A DNA stretch of 64,000 nucleotides from Mycolicibacter algericus DSM 45454 (GCF_002086455.1 NZ_MVHC01000009.1:62001-126000), one strand, 5' to 3'; shown: positions 34,581-44,717, counted from the first letter of the stretch. The notes: generated by a model from the sequence alone, not told the origin. Numbers and translations: made by a program.

Positions 34581-34979
34581 ATGACCATGACGGACCCGAT
34601 CGCGGACTTCTTGACCCGTCTGCGCAACGCCAACTCGGCGTATCACGACGAGGTGACCCTGCCGCACTCGAAGATCAAGGCCAACATCGCCGAGATCCTC
34701 AAGCGCGAGGGTTACATCACCGACTACCACGTCGAAGACGCCCGGGTGGGCAAGGCGCTGGTGGTCAACCTGAAGTACGGCCCGAACCGGGAGCGCAGCC
34801 TCGCCGGTCTGCGCCGGGTGTCCAAGCCCGGTCTGCGGGTCTACGCGAAGTCGACCAACCTGCCGCGGGTGCTCGGCGGCCTGGGCGTGGCGATCATCTC
34901 CACGTCTTCGGGTCTGCTCACCGACCGTCAGGCGGCCAGGCAGGGCGTGGGCGGCGAAGTCCTCGCGTACGTGTGGTGA
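34581..34979 (+). CDS. rpsH: 30S ribosomal protein S8
   Basis: 132 residues beginning [18 protein letters not shown], with the C-terminal [21 protein letters not shown]8 binds helix 21 of 16S rRNA. In E. coli S8 represses the spc operon; not shown here. The RBS GGGTGGAGGAG lies before the ATG. Confidence 0.98.
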   Translation: MTMTDPIADFLTRLRNANSAYHDEVTLPHSKIKANIAEILKREGYITDYHVEDARVGKALVVNLKYGPNRERSLAGLRRVSKPGLRVYAKSTNLPRVLGGLGVAIISTSSGLLTDRQAARQGVGGEVLAYVW

Positions 34980-34992
34980 GGGAGTAGCAGAC

Positions 34993-35532
34993 ATGTCGCG
35001 TATTGGTAAGCAGCCGGTCCCGGTTCCCGCCGGGGTCGACGTGACCATCGATGGTCAGAACGTGTCGGTCAAGGGGCCCAAGGGCACCCTGGAGCTCACG
35101 GTGGCCGAGCCGATCAACGTCGCCCGCAACGACGACGGCGCCATCGTGGTGACCCGGCCCGACGACGACCGGCGTAACCGGTCGCTGCACGGCCTGAGCC
35201 GCACCCTGGTGGCGAACCTGATCACCGGCGTCTCCGAGGGCTACGTCCGCAAGATGGAGATCTTCGGCGTCGGTTACCGTGTGGCACTCAAGGGCTCCGA
35301 CCTCGAGTTCGCCCTGGGCTACAGCCACCCGGTGCTGATCAAGGCCCCGGAGGGCATCACCTTCGCGGTGGAGACGCCCACCAAGTTCTCGATCTCGGGC
35401 ATCGACAAGCAGAAGGTCGGTCAGATCTCGGCGAACATCCGCCGCCTGCGCCGTCCCGACCCCTACAAGGGCAAGGGCGTGCGCTACGAGGGTGAGCAGG
35501 TTCGCCGCAAGGTCGGAAAGACAGGTAAGTAG
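34993..35532 (+). CDS. rplF: 50S ribosomal protein L6
   Basis: 179 residues: [17 protein letters not shown] start and C-terminal [19 protein letters not shown]. It sits near the GTPase-associated region of the 50S. rplR follows after 2 nt. Confidence 0.98.
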   Translation: MSRIGKQPVPVPAGVDVTIDGQNVSVKGPKGTLELTVAEPINVARNDDGAIVVTRPDDDRRNRSLHGLSRTLVANLITGVSEGYVRKMEIFGVGYRVALKGSDLEFALGYSHPVLIKAPEGITFAVETPTKFSISGIDKQKVGQISANIRRLRRPDPYKGKGVRYEGEQVRRKVGKTGK

Positions 35533-35534
35533 TC

Positions 35535-35942
35535 ATGGCGCAATCAGAAGCAGGCACCGGGGCGCGCAAGCCCATCGGGCAGAGCGTCTCGGAGGCCCGG
35601 CGCACGCACCGGGTGCGTCGGCACGCGCGGCTGCGCAAGAAGATCGCCGGCACCCCCGAGCGTCCCCGCCTGGTGGTGCACCGCTCGTCGCGGCACATTC
35701 ACGTCCAGTTGGTCGACGACCTGGCCGGTCACACGCTGGCCGCGGCGTCCTCGATCGAGGCCGACGTGCGCGGTGTGGACGGCGACAAGAAGGCACACAG
35801 TGTGCGGGTCGGCCAGCTGATCGCCGAGCGCGCCAAGGCCGCCGGCGTGCAGACCGTGGTGTTCGACCGCGGCGGCTACACCTACGGTGGACGGATCGCG
35901 GCATTGGCCGACGCGGCGCGCGAGGGCGGGTTGAAGTTCTGA
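35535..35942 (+). CDS. rplR: 50S ribosomal protein L18
   Basis: 135 residues with a basic N-terminus (TRKP-like extension then [19 protein letters not shown]) and [25 protein letters not shown] at the end. Binds 5S rRNA with L5. The N-terminal 20 residues are longer than in E. coli. A 43-nt gap precedes rpsE. Confidence 0.97.
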   Translation: MAQSEAGTGARKPIGQSVSEARRTHRVRRHARLRKKIAGTPERPRLVVHRSSRHIHVQLVDDLAGHTLAAASSIEADVRGVDGDKKAHSVRVGQLIAERAKAAGVQTVVFDRGGYTYGGRIAALADAAREGGLKF

Positions 35943-35985
35943 TGCGCCGGATGACTGACTTGATGAACATGACTGGAAGGACCGC

Positions 35986-36684
35986 ATGATGGCGGAGCAG
36001 CCGACAGGGGCCTCCTCGGCAGGTCCCGACACGGGCAGCGCCCCCCGTACCGACGGGCGTGACAATCGTGACAACCGAGGCGGACGTGGTGGCCGCGACG
36101 GCGGCCGCGGCGGCCGGGACGGCCGGGACGGCGACAAGAGCAACTACCTCGAGCGCGTCGTCGCGATCAACCGGGTGTCCAAGGTTGTCAAGGGTGGCCG
36201 CCGGTTCAGCTTCACCGCGCTGGTGATCGTCGGTGACGGCAAGGGCATGGTCGGGGTCGGCTACGGCAAGGCCAAGGAGGTCCCGGCCGCGATCGCCAAG
36301 GGTGTCGAGGAGGCCCGCAAGAGCTTCTTCCGGGTGCCGTTGATCCGCGGCACCATCACCCACCCCGTCCAGGGCGAGGCGGCCGCCGGTGTGGTGTTAC
36401 TGCGCCCGGCCAGCCCCGGTACCGGTGTGATCGCCGGCGGTGCGGTGCGTGCGGTGCTGGAATGCGCCGGGGTGCACGACATCCTGTCCAAGTCGCTGGG
36501 CAGCGACAACGCGATCAACGTGGTGCACGCCACCGTGGCCGCGCTGAAGATGCTGCAGCGTCCCGAAGAGGTGGCGGCCCGGCGCGGTCTGCCCATCGAA
36601 GACGTGGCGCCGGCCGCGATGCTCAAGGCCCGGCGGGAGAGCGAGTCGCTCGCCGCCAGCGCCGCCCGGGAAGGCACGGCATAA
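35986..36684 (+). CDS. rpsE: 30S ribosomal protein S5 with RGG-rich N-terminus
   Basis: 232 residues. The first 55 or so are a disordered Gly/Arg/Asp-rich segment ([20 protein letters not shown]). The S5 core then begins at [20 protein letters not shown], with [16 protein letters not shown] and the end [13 protein letters not shown]5 contributes to decoding accuracy and the mRNA entry helicase. Either ATG of ATGATG may be used; GGAAGG lies upstream. The tail is as in other mycobacteria. Confidence 0.97.
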   Translation: MMAEQPTGASSAGPDTGSAPRTDGRDNRDNRGGRGGRDGGRGGRDGRDGDKSNYLERVVAINRVSKVVKGGRRFSFTALVIVGDGKGMVGVGYGKAKEVPAAIAKGVEEARKSFFRVPLIRGTITHPVQGEAAAGVVLLRPASPGTGVIAGGAVRAVLECAGVHDILSKSLGSDNAINVVHATVAALKMLQRPEEVAARRGLPIEDVAPAAMLKARRESESLAASAAREGTA

Positions 36685-36686
36685 CC

Positions 36687-36875
36687 ATGGCAAATCTGAA
36701 GATCACCCAGGTCCGCGGCACCATCGGTGCCCGCTGGAATCAGCGCGAGAGCCTGCGCACGCTGGGCCTGCGCAAGATCCGCCAGTCGGTGGTGCGTGAG
36801 GACAACCCCCAGACCCGTGGTCTGATCCGGGTTGTCCACCACCTCGTAGAAGTTGAACAGGCCGGGGAGGAATGA
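36687..36875 (+). CDS. rpmD: 50S ribosomal protein L30
   Basis: 62 residues from the ATG at 36687 ([36 protein letters not shown]). The longer open frame upstream is a shadow of rpsE. It ends in an ATGA overlap with rplO. Confidence 0.97.
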   Translation: MANLKITQVRGTIGARWNQRESLRTLGLRKIRQSVVREDNPQTRGLIRVVHHLVEVEQAGEE

Positions 36876-37318
36876 TGACGCCTATCAAGCTGCACGACCT
36901 GCGCCCCGCGCCCGGGTCGAAGACCAAGCGCACCCGCGTCGGTCGCGGTGAGGGCTCCAAGGGTAAGACCGCCGGCCGCGGCACCAAGGGCACCAAGGCC
37001 CGCAAGAACGTGCCGGTCCGGTTCGAGGGCGGGCAGATGCCGATCCACATGCGGCTGCCCAAGCTGAAGGGCTTCCGCAACCGGTTCCGCACCGAGTACG
37101 AGGTCGTCAACGTCGGCGACATCAACCGGTTGTTCCCGGACGGCGGCGCCATCGGCGTCGACGAACTGGTGGCCAAGGGTGCGGTCCGCAAGAACACGCT
37201 GGTCAAGGTGCTCGGCGACGGCAAGCTGACCGTCAAGGCCGACGTCACCGCGCACAAGTTCAGCGGTAGCGCCCGCGACAAGATCACCGCGGCCGGGGGC
37301 ACAGCCACCGAACTGTAA
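36872..37318 (+). CDS. rplO: 50S ribosomal protein L15
   Basis: 148 residues: [48 protein letters not shown] and the C-terminal [17 protein letters not shown] pattern identify L15. Last gene of the ribosomal block. In many bacteria secY follows; here it is 17 kb downstream. A strong terminator begins 27 nt after the stop. Confidence 0.98.
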   Translation: MMTPIKLHDLRPAPGSKTKRTRVGRGEGSKGKTAGRGTKGTKARKNVPVRFEGGQMPIHMRLPKLKGFRNRFRTEYEVVNVGDINRLFPDGGAIGVDELVAKGAVRKNTLVKVLGDGKLTVKADVTAHKFSGSARDKITAAGGTATEL

Positions 37319-37345
37319 GGTTTTTCAGGAAAAGACGCTACCCCG

Positions 37346-37382
37346 ATCGCACCCCATCTCACCAGATGGGGTGCGATTTTTT
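37346..37382 (+). terminator. Intrinsic terminator of the ribosomal operon
   Basis: ATCGCACCCCATCT (37346-37359) pairs perfectly with AGATGGGGTGCGAT (37364-37377) around a CACC loop and runs directly into TTTTTT. A 14-bp stem plus T-tract is a textbook rho-independent terminator, which is uncommon in mycobacteria. Confidence 0.95.
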
Positions 37383-37423
37383 GTCCGGGGCACGGGGATT
37401 TGACGCAGGCGTAAATTGAGTGC

Positions 37424-37452
37424 TTGCTATGCATCTCACAGCCTTATATAAC
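37424..37452 (+). promoter_or_regulatory. Candidate promoter of the PGRS gene
   Basis: TTGCTA (37424-37429), a 17-nt spacer and TATAAC (37447-37452) fit a sigma-A promoter. The region 37407-37456 is conspicuously AT-rich. A start about 7 nt downstream would give a leader of about 53 nt before the ATG at 37513. Confidence 0.55.
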
Positions 37453-37512
37453 GTAATGTGAGTGACGGGACTCACTCGTCCGGGGTCGGTCTGCTGGGAA
37501 GGCGTTGGGCAT

Positions 37513-40500
37513 ATGAGGCGTCGGCTGCGTTCAGGTTCTACCGGGGGGCGCGCCGGCGCCTCTCGCCGTGCCGTGGGAGCGGGCAGCGCCGTGGCGGCGT
37601 TCCTGGCATTCGGGATGACTCCACTGGCGGCCGCGCCGGAGGCCCGTGCGGACTTCGAGTTCGACGATTTTCTGGGCTGGTTCGGTCTGGAACCCGACTC
37701 TCAAGCACTGACGTCCGAGTGGATCGGCTCGGCCTGGGATCTGCCCGATTCGGCTGATGCGACTGGGATGGAGATCGCCCAGCTGTGGGACACCTACTTC
37801 TACATGCCGCTGCATGCACTTTTGCAGGACTGGATCAACTCTGACTTCGGGTCGCAGGTCAATGGCGTGATCAACCAGATCTTCGCGCCGTTCACCGAGA
37901 ACTTCTGCGGGATGATCTGCAACGGCGCCGACGGCACCGAGAGCAGCGTGAACGGCCAGGCCGGTGGGCTCTGGTTCGGCGACGGCGGTAACGGCTGGAC
38001 CTCGGACATCGAGGGTGTAGCCGGCGGTAACGGCGGCCACGCCGGCGGTATCGGCAACGGTGGTGATGGTGGCGCCGGCGGTCTGGGTGCCGATGGTGGT
38101 AACGGCGGTCACGGTGGCGAGATGTGGGGCCACGGCGGCGATGGCGGAGCCGGTGGCGCTGCGACGGCGACGCTGGTGGCTGGGGACGGTGGCAACGGCG
38201 GGTCCTCGGGTCAGGCCCAAGACTTCTTCGGCATGGGTGCGTGGGGCAACGGGGGCAACGGCGGCAAGGGTGGCGCGGGTCTGAACGGCGCCGACGGTGC
38301 GGACTCCTCGGCCGCCGGGGTGGCTGGTGGCGACGGCGGTACGGGCACGGCGGGCGGTAAAGGCGGCGACGGCGGGGCCGGTTCGACGTGGCTCGGCATC
38401 GGCGGTAACGGCGGCGCCGGCGGTGCCGGTGGCGGGGGCGGCGCGGGCGGCAGCGGCTTCGACGGTGCCGAGGGCTCCTTCGCCGGCGGCGGAGACGGCA
38501 ATGGCGGCAACGGAAGTAACGGCGGCGCCGGTGGCAACGGCGGCGCCGGTGGACAGGCCGGCGCTGGCGGGGCGGGCGCGTGGTTGTTCGGTGGATCCGG
38601 TGCCGCGGGTACGAACGGCACGGCCGGGGCCGGCGGTGTCGGCGGAGACGGCAAGGACGGCGGTGATGGCGCCGACGGCGCGGCTGGGACCGACGGGACG
38701 GCTGTCGACCCGAATGGCGCCGCCGGAATCAGCGGCGGCAACGGCGGGAATGCCGGGCGCGGTGGCGCCGGTGGTGTGGGCGGCGACGGGGTGGTTGCCG
38801 CCGACGGCGCCGACGGCCACGCCGGGGCCGGCGGCAACGGGGGCAACGGCGGCGACGGCATCGACGGCATCGACGGCACCGCCACCAACCCGAACGGAAC
38901 CGCCGGGGGCAACGGCGGCGCCGGCGGCAACGGCGGTCAGGGCGGATTGGAAGCCGACGGCACCACCCGCGCAGCCGACGGCACCGGTGGCGCCGGAGGT
39001 ATCGGCGGCAATGGCGGAGCCGGATATGACGCGCTCGCCGCCGGTGCGGCGCCGGGCACGTCCGGCGGCAGCGGCGGTGCCGGTGGCAGCGGTGGCGCGG
39101 GCGGTACCGGTGCGACCGGAGGAGACGGCGGTAATGCCGGCGATGGCGGGCGGGGCGGTGATGGGGTCGCCGGACTGGCCGGAGCCGACGGCGCCAACGC
39201 CGGCGACGCGGGCACCGACGGACAAGCCGGAGGAAACGGGGGGACCGGCGGCGCCGGTGGTGCCGGGGGTAACGGAGGCGCGGCGACCTCGCCGGCCGGG
39301 GCGGCCGGCAGCAATGGCAACGGCGGCGACGGCGGCGCGGGAGGCAACGCCGCAGCCGGTGGTGCCGGCGGTGATGGCGCCGACGGCGACGCGAACCATG
39401 TGGATGGCGGCGCCGGCGGTAACGCCGGCGATGCCGGCACCGCCGGAGCGGGCGGTGCCGGCGGCGCAGCCGGCACCGGCGGATCCACGGGCACCGGAGT
39501 CGCGGGCAGCGGCGGGGCCGACGGATCCGGTCCGGCACCCACCGAAACCCACGGCGGTAACGGCGGCGACGGCTTCACCTCGACAACACCCGGAGTGTCC
39601 GGCGGCGCCGGCGGAGCCGGTGGCAGCGGCGGAACCATCGGCAACGGCGGGGCCGGCGGCCACGGCGGAGGCGGTGGTGACGATGCCGACGGCGGAAACG
39701 GCGGCGCCGGCGGTGACGGTGGCACCCAGGTCGGTAACGGTGGGGCCGGCGGAAACGGCGGCGCCGGGCAGGGCACCGGCACCGGCGGTGACGGCGGTGA
39801 CGGCGGGGATGGCGGCGCCGTGCAGGGCGACGGCGCCGACGGCGGCGACGGAGGCGCCAACGGCGGCAGTGGCGGCAATGGCGGTGACGCCATCGGCAGC
39901 GGCAACGGCGGCGATGGCGGCGACGGCACCGCAGGGTTCAGCGGCGCCAACGGCGGCTCGGGTACCCAGCCGGGCGAGGCCGGCGGCGACGGCGTCGCCG
40001 GCCAGTCGGGTGGCACCGGCGGCAACGGCGGTACCGGCTCGGGCGCCGGTCATCACGGCGGCCAGGGCGGTGCCGGAGCCAACGGCGGCAACGGCGGCAA
40101 CGGCGGTGACGGTGTGCAGGGTGCGGTCGGCACGTTCGACAACGCGGGCACCGGCAACGGCGGGAACGGTGGCGCGGGCGGAAGCGGCGCCGCCGGCGGT
40201 CAGGGCGGCGACGGCGGTGCCGGCGGCGCGGGCATCAACGGCGCAACCGCCGGCAGCCAGGGCGCCGGTGGCAGCGGCGGCAACGGCGGCGACGCCGGGG
40301 TGGCCGCCGACGGCGGCCGTGGCGCCGACGGGATCGCCACGCATCCCGATGCCGGCAACGGCGGCGATGGCGGTGCGGTCGGTCACGCCGGCGCAGCCGG
40401 TAGCGGTGGATCCGGCTCGACACCCGGTTCGGACGGCACGGCCGGCAACGGCCCGTCCGGTCAACAGGGCAACGGCGGTGACGGGGGCGACGGCTACGAC

Positions 40501-43500
40501 GCCGCCAGTGATCCGAACGCGGCGCCGGGCACCGCCGGCGGCAACGGCGGCCTTGGCGGGGACGGCAGCCTGTTGGGCACCGGCGGCGTAGGCGGTTCCG
40601 GTGGCAATGGCGCCGCCGGTGCAACCGGTGAGGCCGGTATGACCGCGGGTGCTGATGGCCAGACCGGCGGAGCCGGCGGGAACGGCGGCAATGCCGGGAA
40701 GGGCGGCACCGGAGGCGCCGGTGACGGTGTTGATGGTGTCGCTGGTTCTGGTGGTGCTGGTGGTCGGGGTGGGGATGGTGCCACGGGTGCTGATGGTGAG
40801 GATTCGACGCAGGCTGGGGTGGCTGGTGGTGTTGGTCAGGATGGTGGTGCTGGTGGTGATGGGGGTGCTGGGGGCACGGGTGGTTTGACGGCCTCGGGTG
40901 CCGCTAGTGGTTTTGATGGTGTTCAGGGTGCTGGCGGTGATGGTGGCGATGGTGGTGTGGGTGGTCGCGGGTTTGATGGGGTTGCCGGTGGAGTCGGCAC
41001 GGACGGTGAGGACGGCGTCGATGGGACGGCGACGTCGGTGGCGACTGCTGGGGGTGCTGGGGGCACGGGTCAGGCTGGTGGTGCCGGCAGTGATGGTGGT
41101 GCTGGGGGCAATGGTGGTGCGGCCGGTCATGGTTCCACCGATGGCACCCAGGGTGTTGGTGGTGTAGGTGGTGCTGGGGGCAATGGTGGTACCGGTGGTA
41201 CCGGTGGTCGTGGTGGTGATGGTGGTGATGGGTATGACGCTGCGGCTGATGTGAGTGCGGTGGCGGGTACTTCTGGTGGTGATGGTGCGGTTGGTGGTTC
41301 CGGTGGTGCCGGGGGTGCTGGGGGTGCGGCCGGCCACGGTGGTGCCGGGGGTAGTGGCCTCAATGGTCAGGCGAGTTCGGGTGCTGATGGTGTCGCCGGC
41401 GACCTGGGTGCCGGTGGTGTTGGTGGCAATGGTGGTTCCGGTGGTGACGGGTCGACGGGTGCTCGGGGTGTTGATGGGGTGAACGCCGGTGAGGCCGGTG
41501 GCACCGGTGGCACGGGTGGCAATGGGGGTAATGCCGCCGCCGGTGGTGCCGGTGGTGTCGGGGCTGGTGGCGTGCAGGCGGCCAGTGGTGTTGATGGTGT
41601 CGCTGGTTCTGGTGGTGCTGGTGGTCGGGGTGGGGATGGTGCCACGGGTGCTGATGGTGAGGATTCGACGCAGGCTGGGGTGGCTGGTGGTGTTGGTCAG
41701 GATGGTGGTGCTGGTGGTGATGGGGGTGCTGGGGGCACGGGTGGTTTGACGGCCTCGGGTGCCGCTAGTGGTTTTGATGGTGTTCAGGGTGCTGGCGGTG
41801 ATGGTGGCGATGGTGGTGTGGGTGGTCGCGGGTTTGATGGGGTTGCCGGTGGAGTCGGCACCGACGGTGAGGACGGCGTCGATGGGACGGCGACGTCGGT
41901 GGCGACTGCTGGGGGTGCTGGGGGCACGGGTCAGGCTGGTGGTGCCGGCAGTGATGGTGGTGCTGGGGGCAATGGTGGTGCGGCCGGTCATGGTTCCACC
42001 GATGGCACCCAGGGTGTTGGTGGTGTAGGTGGTGCTGGGGGCAATGGTGGTACCGGTGGTACCGGTGGTCGTGGTGGTGATGGTGGTGATGGGTATGACG
42101 CTGCGGCTGATGTGAGTGCGGTGGCGGGTACTTCTGGTGGTGATGGTGCGGTTGGTGGTTCCGGTGGTGCCGGGGGTGCTGGGGGTGCGGCCGGCCACGG
42201 TGGTGCCGGGGGTAGTGGCCTCAATGGTCAGGCGAGTTCGGGTGCTGATGGTGTCGCCGGCGACCTGGGTGCCGGTGGTAACGGCGGCGTGGGCGGCAAC
42301 GGCGGCAACGGCGCGGCCGGTGGGATCGGGGAGACCGGTGCTGACGGTGGCGTGGGCACGGCAGGAACCAGCGAGGCACCCGACGGTGGCACCGGCGAGA
42401 CCGGGCACACCGGCGGACAGGGTCTAGCTGGCGGCAACGGCGGGGCCGGCGGCCAGGGCGGCGCGGCAGGCACGGGTTCCACAGACGGCGCGGTGGGCGC
42501 CGGCGGTATCGGTGGCAACGGTGGCATCGGCGGCCAGGGCGGAACCGGCGGCAACGGCGGCACCGGCGGCGCCGGCTACGACCAACCCGGCACCACCGGG
42601 CTGTCAGGCGGCAACGGCGGCACCGGTGGCGCCGGCGGAACCGGCGGGCAGGGCGGCGAAGGCGGTACCGCGGGCCTCGGCGGCCTGAACGGGGCCGGTG
42701 TCGACCGGGCCGACTCCGGAACAGACGGCACCACCGGTCTGCAAGGTGTCGGCGGCAACGGCGGCGAGGGCGGTGCCGGCGGCGACGGTGCGACCGGCAC
42801 CACTGGCGGCAACGGCAGCACCGGCAACACCGGGACGACGGGAACGGTGGGCAGCCCCACCGGCGGCACCGGCGGTACCGGTGGCGATGGCATCGACGGC
42901 GGGGTCGGCGGCAACGGCGGCACCGGTGGCCAGGGCGGCGCCGCGGGTACCGGCAGCACCAACGGCAACGTCGGTGCCGGCGGGAAGGGCGGTGACGCCG
43001 GCGACGGCGGTCAGGGCGGCGACGGCGGTGCGGGCGGAACCGGCGGCACCGGGTACACCTCGCCCACGGCGAATGGTGTCGATGGCGGTAATGGCGGGAC
43101 GGGTGGCACCGGCGGCAACGCCGGCCACGGCGGCACGTCCGGCACCGCCGGCGCCGGCGGCCTCGACGGGGCCGGAAACAACCCGGCGAACGCCGGTAGC
43201 GCCGGCAGCACCGGGGCAGACGGTCACGCGGGCGTCGGTGGCGACGGTGGCGTCGGCGGCAACGGTGCGCAAGGCACGGCTGGCACCACGACCCTGGCCG
43301 CTGGTACCGGCGGCAAGGGCGGAACCGGCGGCAATGGCGGCCAGGGCGGCCTGGAAACCGACGGCGCCACCCACGCTCAGCAGGGCGACGGCGGGGACGG
43401 CGGAACCGGCGGCAAGGGCGGTACCGGGTTCGCCGGAGCAAACGGTCAGGACAGCTTCGTACTTACCCCCGCCACCGATGGCAAAGCTGGTGGTGCGGCC

Positions 43501-44682
43501 GGGAGCGGTGGAACCGGCGGTACCGGCGGTAGCGGCTACAACGCCGGCAACGGCGGAACCGGTGGTGTCGGCGGGGACGGCGGCACCGGCGGCAACGGCG
43601 GCAACGCGACATTGGCAATCGGGGACCTTGTCACCCCGGGCGACGGCGCTTCCGGCGGCACCGGCGGCACCGGCGGCGTCGGCGGCCTCGCCGGTACCGC
43701 CGATGGCGGAGCTGCCGGTGCCAATGGAGCCGGTGGCGACGGCGGGGTCGGCGGCACGGGCGGCAATGCCGGCTCGGCCCTGGTCGGGATCGGATCGACC
43801 GGTACCGCCGGAACCGGTGGAACCGGCGGCGTCGCCGGCGTGGGCGGCGGCAGCGGCGCCGATCAAGGTGCCGCGGGCGTCGGCGGTACCGGCGGCCAGG
43901 GCGGTCAGGGTTCGGTCGGCGCCGTTGCCAACGCTCTCGGCGGCGTCGGCGGCAACGGCGGAACCGGTGGTGCCGCGGCAGACCAGAGCGGCAGCATCGG
44001 CGGCGTCGGCGGGCAGGGCGGTACCGGTGGCGGCGGGCTGGTCGCAGGTGTTGTCGGCGGTGCCGGCGGCCAGGGCGGCGCCGGTGGTGCCGCGGCCGAT
44101 CAAACCGACAGCATCGGTGGTGCCGGTGGCCAGGGCGGACAAGGTGCGACCGCTGTCGTCGGCGCACTCGGCGGGACCGGAGGCACCGGTGGCACCGGTG
44201 GGGCGGCCGGTGACGCTGCCGGCAGCAACGGCGGTGCCGGCGGGCAGGGCGGTATCGGGGGCAGCGCGGTGGTCGGTGCCCTCGGGGCTGGCGACGGCGG
44301 CGACGGTGGCACCGGGGGTGCCGCCGGGAACATCGCGGGAAGCACCGGTGGCACCGGCGGTCAGGGCGGCGACGGTGGCGCGGGCCTGGCGAACGTGTTG
44401 GCCGGCGGGGACGGTGGTGACGGCGGTACCGGCGGCTCCGGCACCGCACCCGGCACGATCGGCGGTGACGGCGGACTGGGTGGTACCGCTGGTCCCGGCG
44501 TGCTCAACCTCATCGGTGGCGCCGGCGGGGACGGCGGCGACGGCGGCAACGGTGGCGCGATCGGCGGCACTGGCGGCGACGGCGGAACCAACAGCAATGG
44601 TGCCGCTGGTGAGCCGGGTGAAGGGCCGAGCGGTCAAACGGGTGGCGCCGGTGGCGCCGGGGCGCCCGGGGGTCTGCTGTAG
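37513..44682 (+). CDS. Giant signal-peptide PGRS-type glycine-rich protein (no PE domain)
   Basis: 2389 residues from the ATG at 37513, which has GGGAAGG 10 nt upstream; a GTG at 37462 is also in frame. The N-terminus is a signal sequence (RRRLRSGS, then AVAAFLAFGMTPLAAA, cleavage after ARA), not a PE domain. Next comes a conserved acidic module of about 110 residues (DFEFDDFLGWFGLEPD, VNGVINQIFAPFTENFCGMI, GGLWFGDGGNGW) found in PGRS proteins. The remaining 2250 or so residues are GGxGG repeats with Asn, Asp, Ala and Thr, plus degenerate units of about 35-45 residues near the end. No C-terminal enzyme domain is seen. The protein is probably exported and attached to the cell surface; such repeats can form polyglycine-II-like or Ca-binding folds. 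It contains a recent internal duplication. Confidence 0.85.
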   Translation: MRRRLRSGSTGGRAGASRRAVGAGSAVAAFLAFGMTPLAAAPEARADFEFDDFLGWFGLEPDSQALTSEWIGSAWDLPDSADATGMEIAQLWDTYFYMPLHALLQDWINSDFGSQVNGVINQIFAPFTENFCGMICNGADGTESSVNGQAGGLWFGDGGNGWTSDIEGVAGGNGGHAGGIGNGGDGGAGGLGADGGNGGHGGEMWGHGGDGGAGGAATATLVAGDGGNGGSSGQAQDFFGMGAWGNGGNGGKGGAGLNGADGADSSAAGVAGGDGGTGTAGGKGGDGGAGSTWLGIGGNGGAGGAGGGGGAGGSGFDGAEGSFAGGGDGNGGNGSNGGAGGNGGAGGQAGAGGAGAWLFGGSGAAGTNGTAGAGGVGGDGKDGGDGADGAAGTDGTAVDPNGAAGISGGNGGNAGRGGAGGVGGDGVVAADGADGHAGAGGNGGNGGDGIDGIDGTATNPNGTAGGNGGAGGNGGQGGLEADGTTRAADGTGGAGGIGGNGGAGYDALAAGAAPGTSGGSGGAGGSGGAGGTGATGGDGGNAGDGGRGGDGVAGLAGADGANAGDAGTDGQAGGNGGTGGAGGAGGNGGAATSPAGAAGSNGNGGDGGAGGNAAAGGAGGDGADGDANHVDGGAGGNAGDAGTAGAGGAGGAAGTGGSTGTGVAGSGGADGSGPAPTETHGGNGGDGFTSTTPGVSGGAGGAGGSGGTIGNGGAGGHGGGGGDDADGGNGGAGGDGGTQVGNGGAGGNGGAGQGTGTGGDGGDGGDGGAVQGDGADGGDGGANGGSGGNGGDAIGSGNGGDGGDGTAGFSGANGGSGTQPGEAGGDGVAGQSGGTGGNGGTGSGAGHHGGQGGAGANGGNGGNGGDGVQGAVGTFDNAGTGNGGNGGAGGSGAAGGQGGDGGAGGAGINGATAGSQGAGGSGGNGGDAGVAADGGRGADGIATHPDAGNGGDGGAVGHAGAAGSGGSGSTPGSDGTAGNGPSGQQGNGGDGGDGYDAASDPNAAPGTAGGNGGLGGDGSLLGTGGVGGSGGNGAAGATGEAGMTAGADGQTGGAGGNGGNAGKGGTGGAGDGVDGVAGSGGAGGRGGDGATGADGEDSTQAGVAGGVGQDGGAGGDGGAGGTGGLTASGAASGFDGVQGAGGDGGDGGVGGRGFDGVAGGVGTDGEDGVDGTATSVATAGGAGGTGQAGGAGSDGGAGGNGGAAGHGSTDGTQGVGGVGGAGGNGGTGGTGGRGGDGGDGYDAAADVSAVAGTSGGDGAVGGSGGAGGAGGAAGHGGAGGSGLNGQASSGADGVAGDLGAGGVGGNGGSGGDGSTGARGVDGVNAGEAGGTGGTGGNGGNAAAGGAGGVGAGGVQAASGVDGVAGSGGAGGRGGDGATGADGEDSTQAGVAGGVGQDGGAGGDGGAGGTGGLTASGAASGFDGVQGAGGDGGDGGVGGRGFDGVAGGVGTDGEDGVDGTATSVATAGGAGGTGQAGGAGSDGGAGGNGGAAGHGSTDGTQGVGGVGGAGGNGGTGGTGGRGGDGGDGYDAAADVSAVAGTSGGDGAVGGSGGAGGAGGAAGHGGAGGSGLNGQASSGADGVAGDLGAGGNGGVGGNGGNGAAGGIGETGADGGVGTAGTSEAPDGGTGETGHTGGQGLAGGNGGAGGQGGAAGTGSTDGAVGAGGIGGNGGIGGQGGTGGNGGTGGAGYDQPGTTGLSGGNGGTGGAGGTGGQGGEGGTAGLGGLNGAGVDRADSGTDGTTGLQGVGGNGGEGGAGGDGATGTTGGNGSTGNTGTTGTVGSPTGGTGGTGGDGIDGGVGGNGGTGGQGGAAGTGSTNGNVGAGGKGGDAGDGGQGGDGGAGGTGGTGYTSPTANGVDGGNGGTGGTGGNAGHGGTSGTAGAGGLDGAGNNPANAGSAGSTGADGHAGVGGDGGVGGNGAQGTAGTTTLAAGTGGKGGTGGNGGQGGLETDGATHAQQGDGGDGGTGGKGGTGFAGANGQDSFVLTPATDGKAGGAAGSGGTGGTGGSGYNAGNGGTGGVGGDGGTGGNGGNATLAIGDLVTPGDGASGGTGGTGGVGGLAGTADGGAAGANGAGGDGGVGGTGGNAGSALVGIGSTGTAGTGGTGGVAGVGGGSGADQGAAGVGGTGGQGGQGSVGAVANALGGVGGNGGTGGAAADQSGSIGGVGGQGGTGGGGLVAGVVGGAGGQGGAGGAAADQTDSIGGAGGQGGQGATAVVGALGGTGGTGGTGGAAGDAAGSNGGAGGQGGIGGSAVVGALGAGDGGDGGTGGAAGNIAGSTGGTGGQGGDGGAGLANVLAGGDGGDGGTGGSGTAPGTIGGDGGLGGTAGPGVLNLIGGAGGDGGDGGNGGAIGGTGGDGGTNSNGAAGEPGEGPSGQTGGAGGAGAPGGLL
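40726..42279 (+). repeat. Near-identical 693-bp direct repeats (offset 861 bp) in the PGRS gene
   Basis: Copy 1 is 40726-41418 and copy 2 is 41587-42279. I find one mismatch (G at 41001 versus C at 41862). 168 bp separate the copies and the offset is 287 codons, so the frame is kept. The whole block uses GGT and GTT-type codons heavily, whereas the flanking gene uses GGC, so the block has a different origin from the flanks. Short-read assembly could mis-count the copies. Confidence 0.9.
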
Positions 44683-44717
44683 CAGAACATCACCCGATGA
44701 ACGCCCGCAGCCAACAC

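Noticed and set aside
40726-42279. CRISPR-like or phase-variable array in the PGRS gene
   Set aside because: Repeats are large, in-frame coding duplications without spacers or short homopolymer tracts.
37531-42408. 1625-codon open frame antisense to the PGRS gene
   Set aside because: It results from Gly-rich GC-biased codons, which have few stops on the complementary strand; its Thr/Ala composition mirrors the sense repeats.
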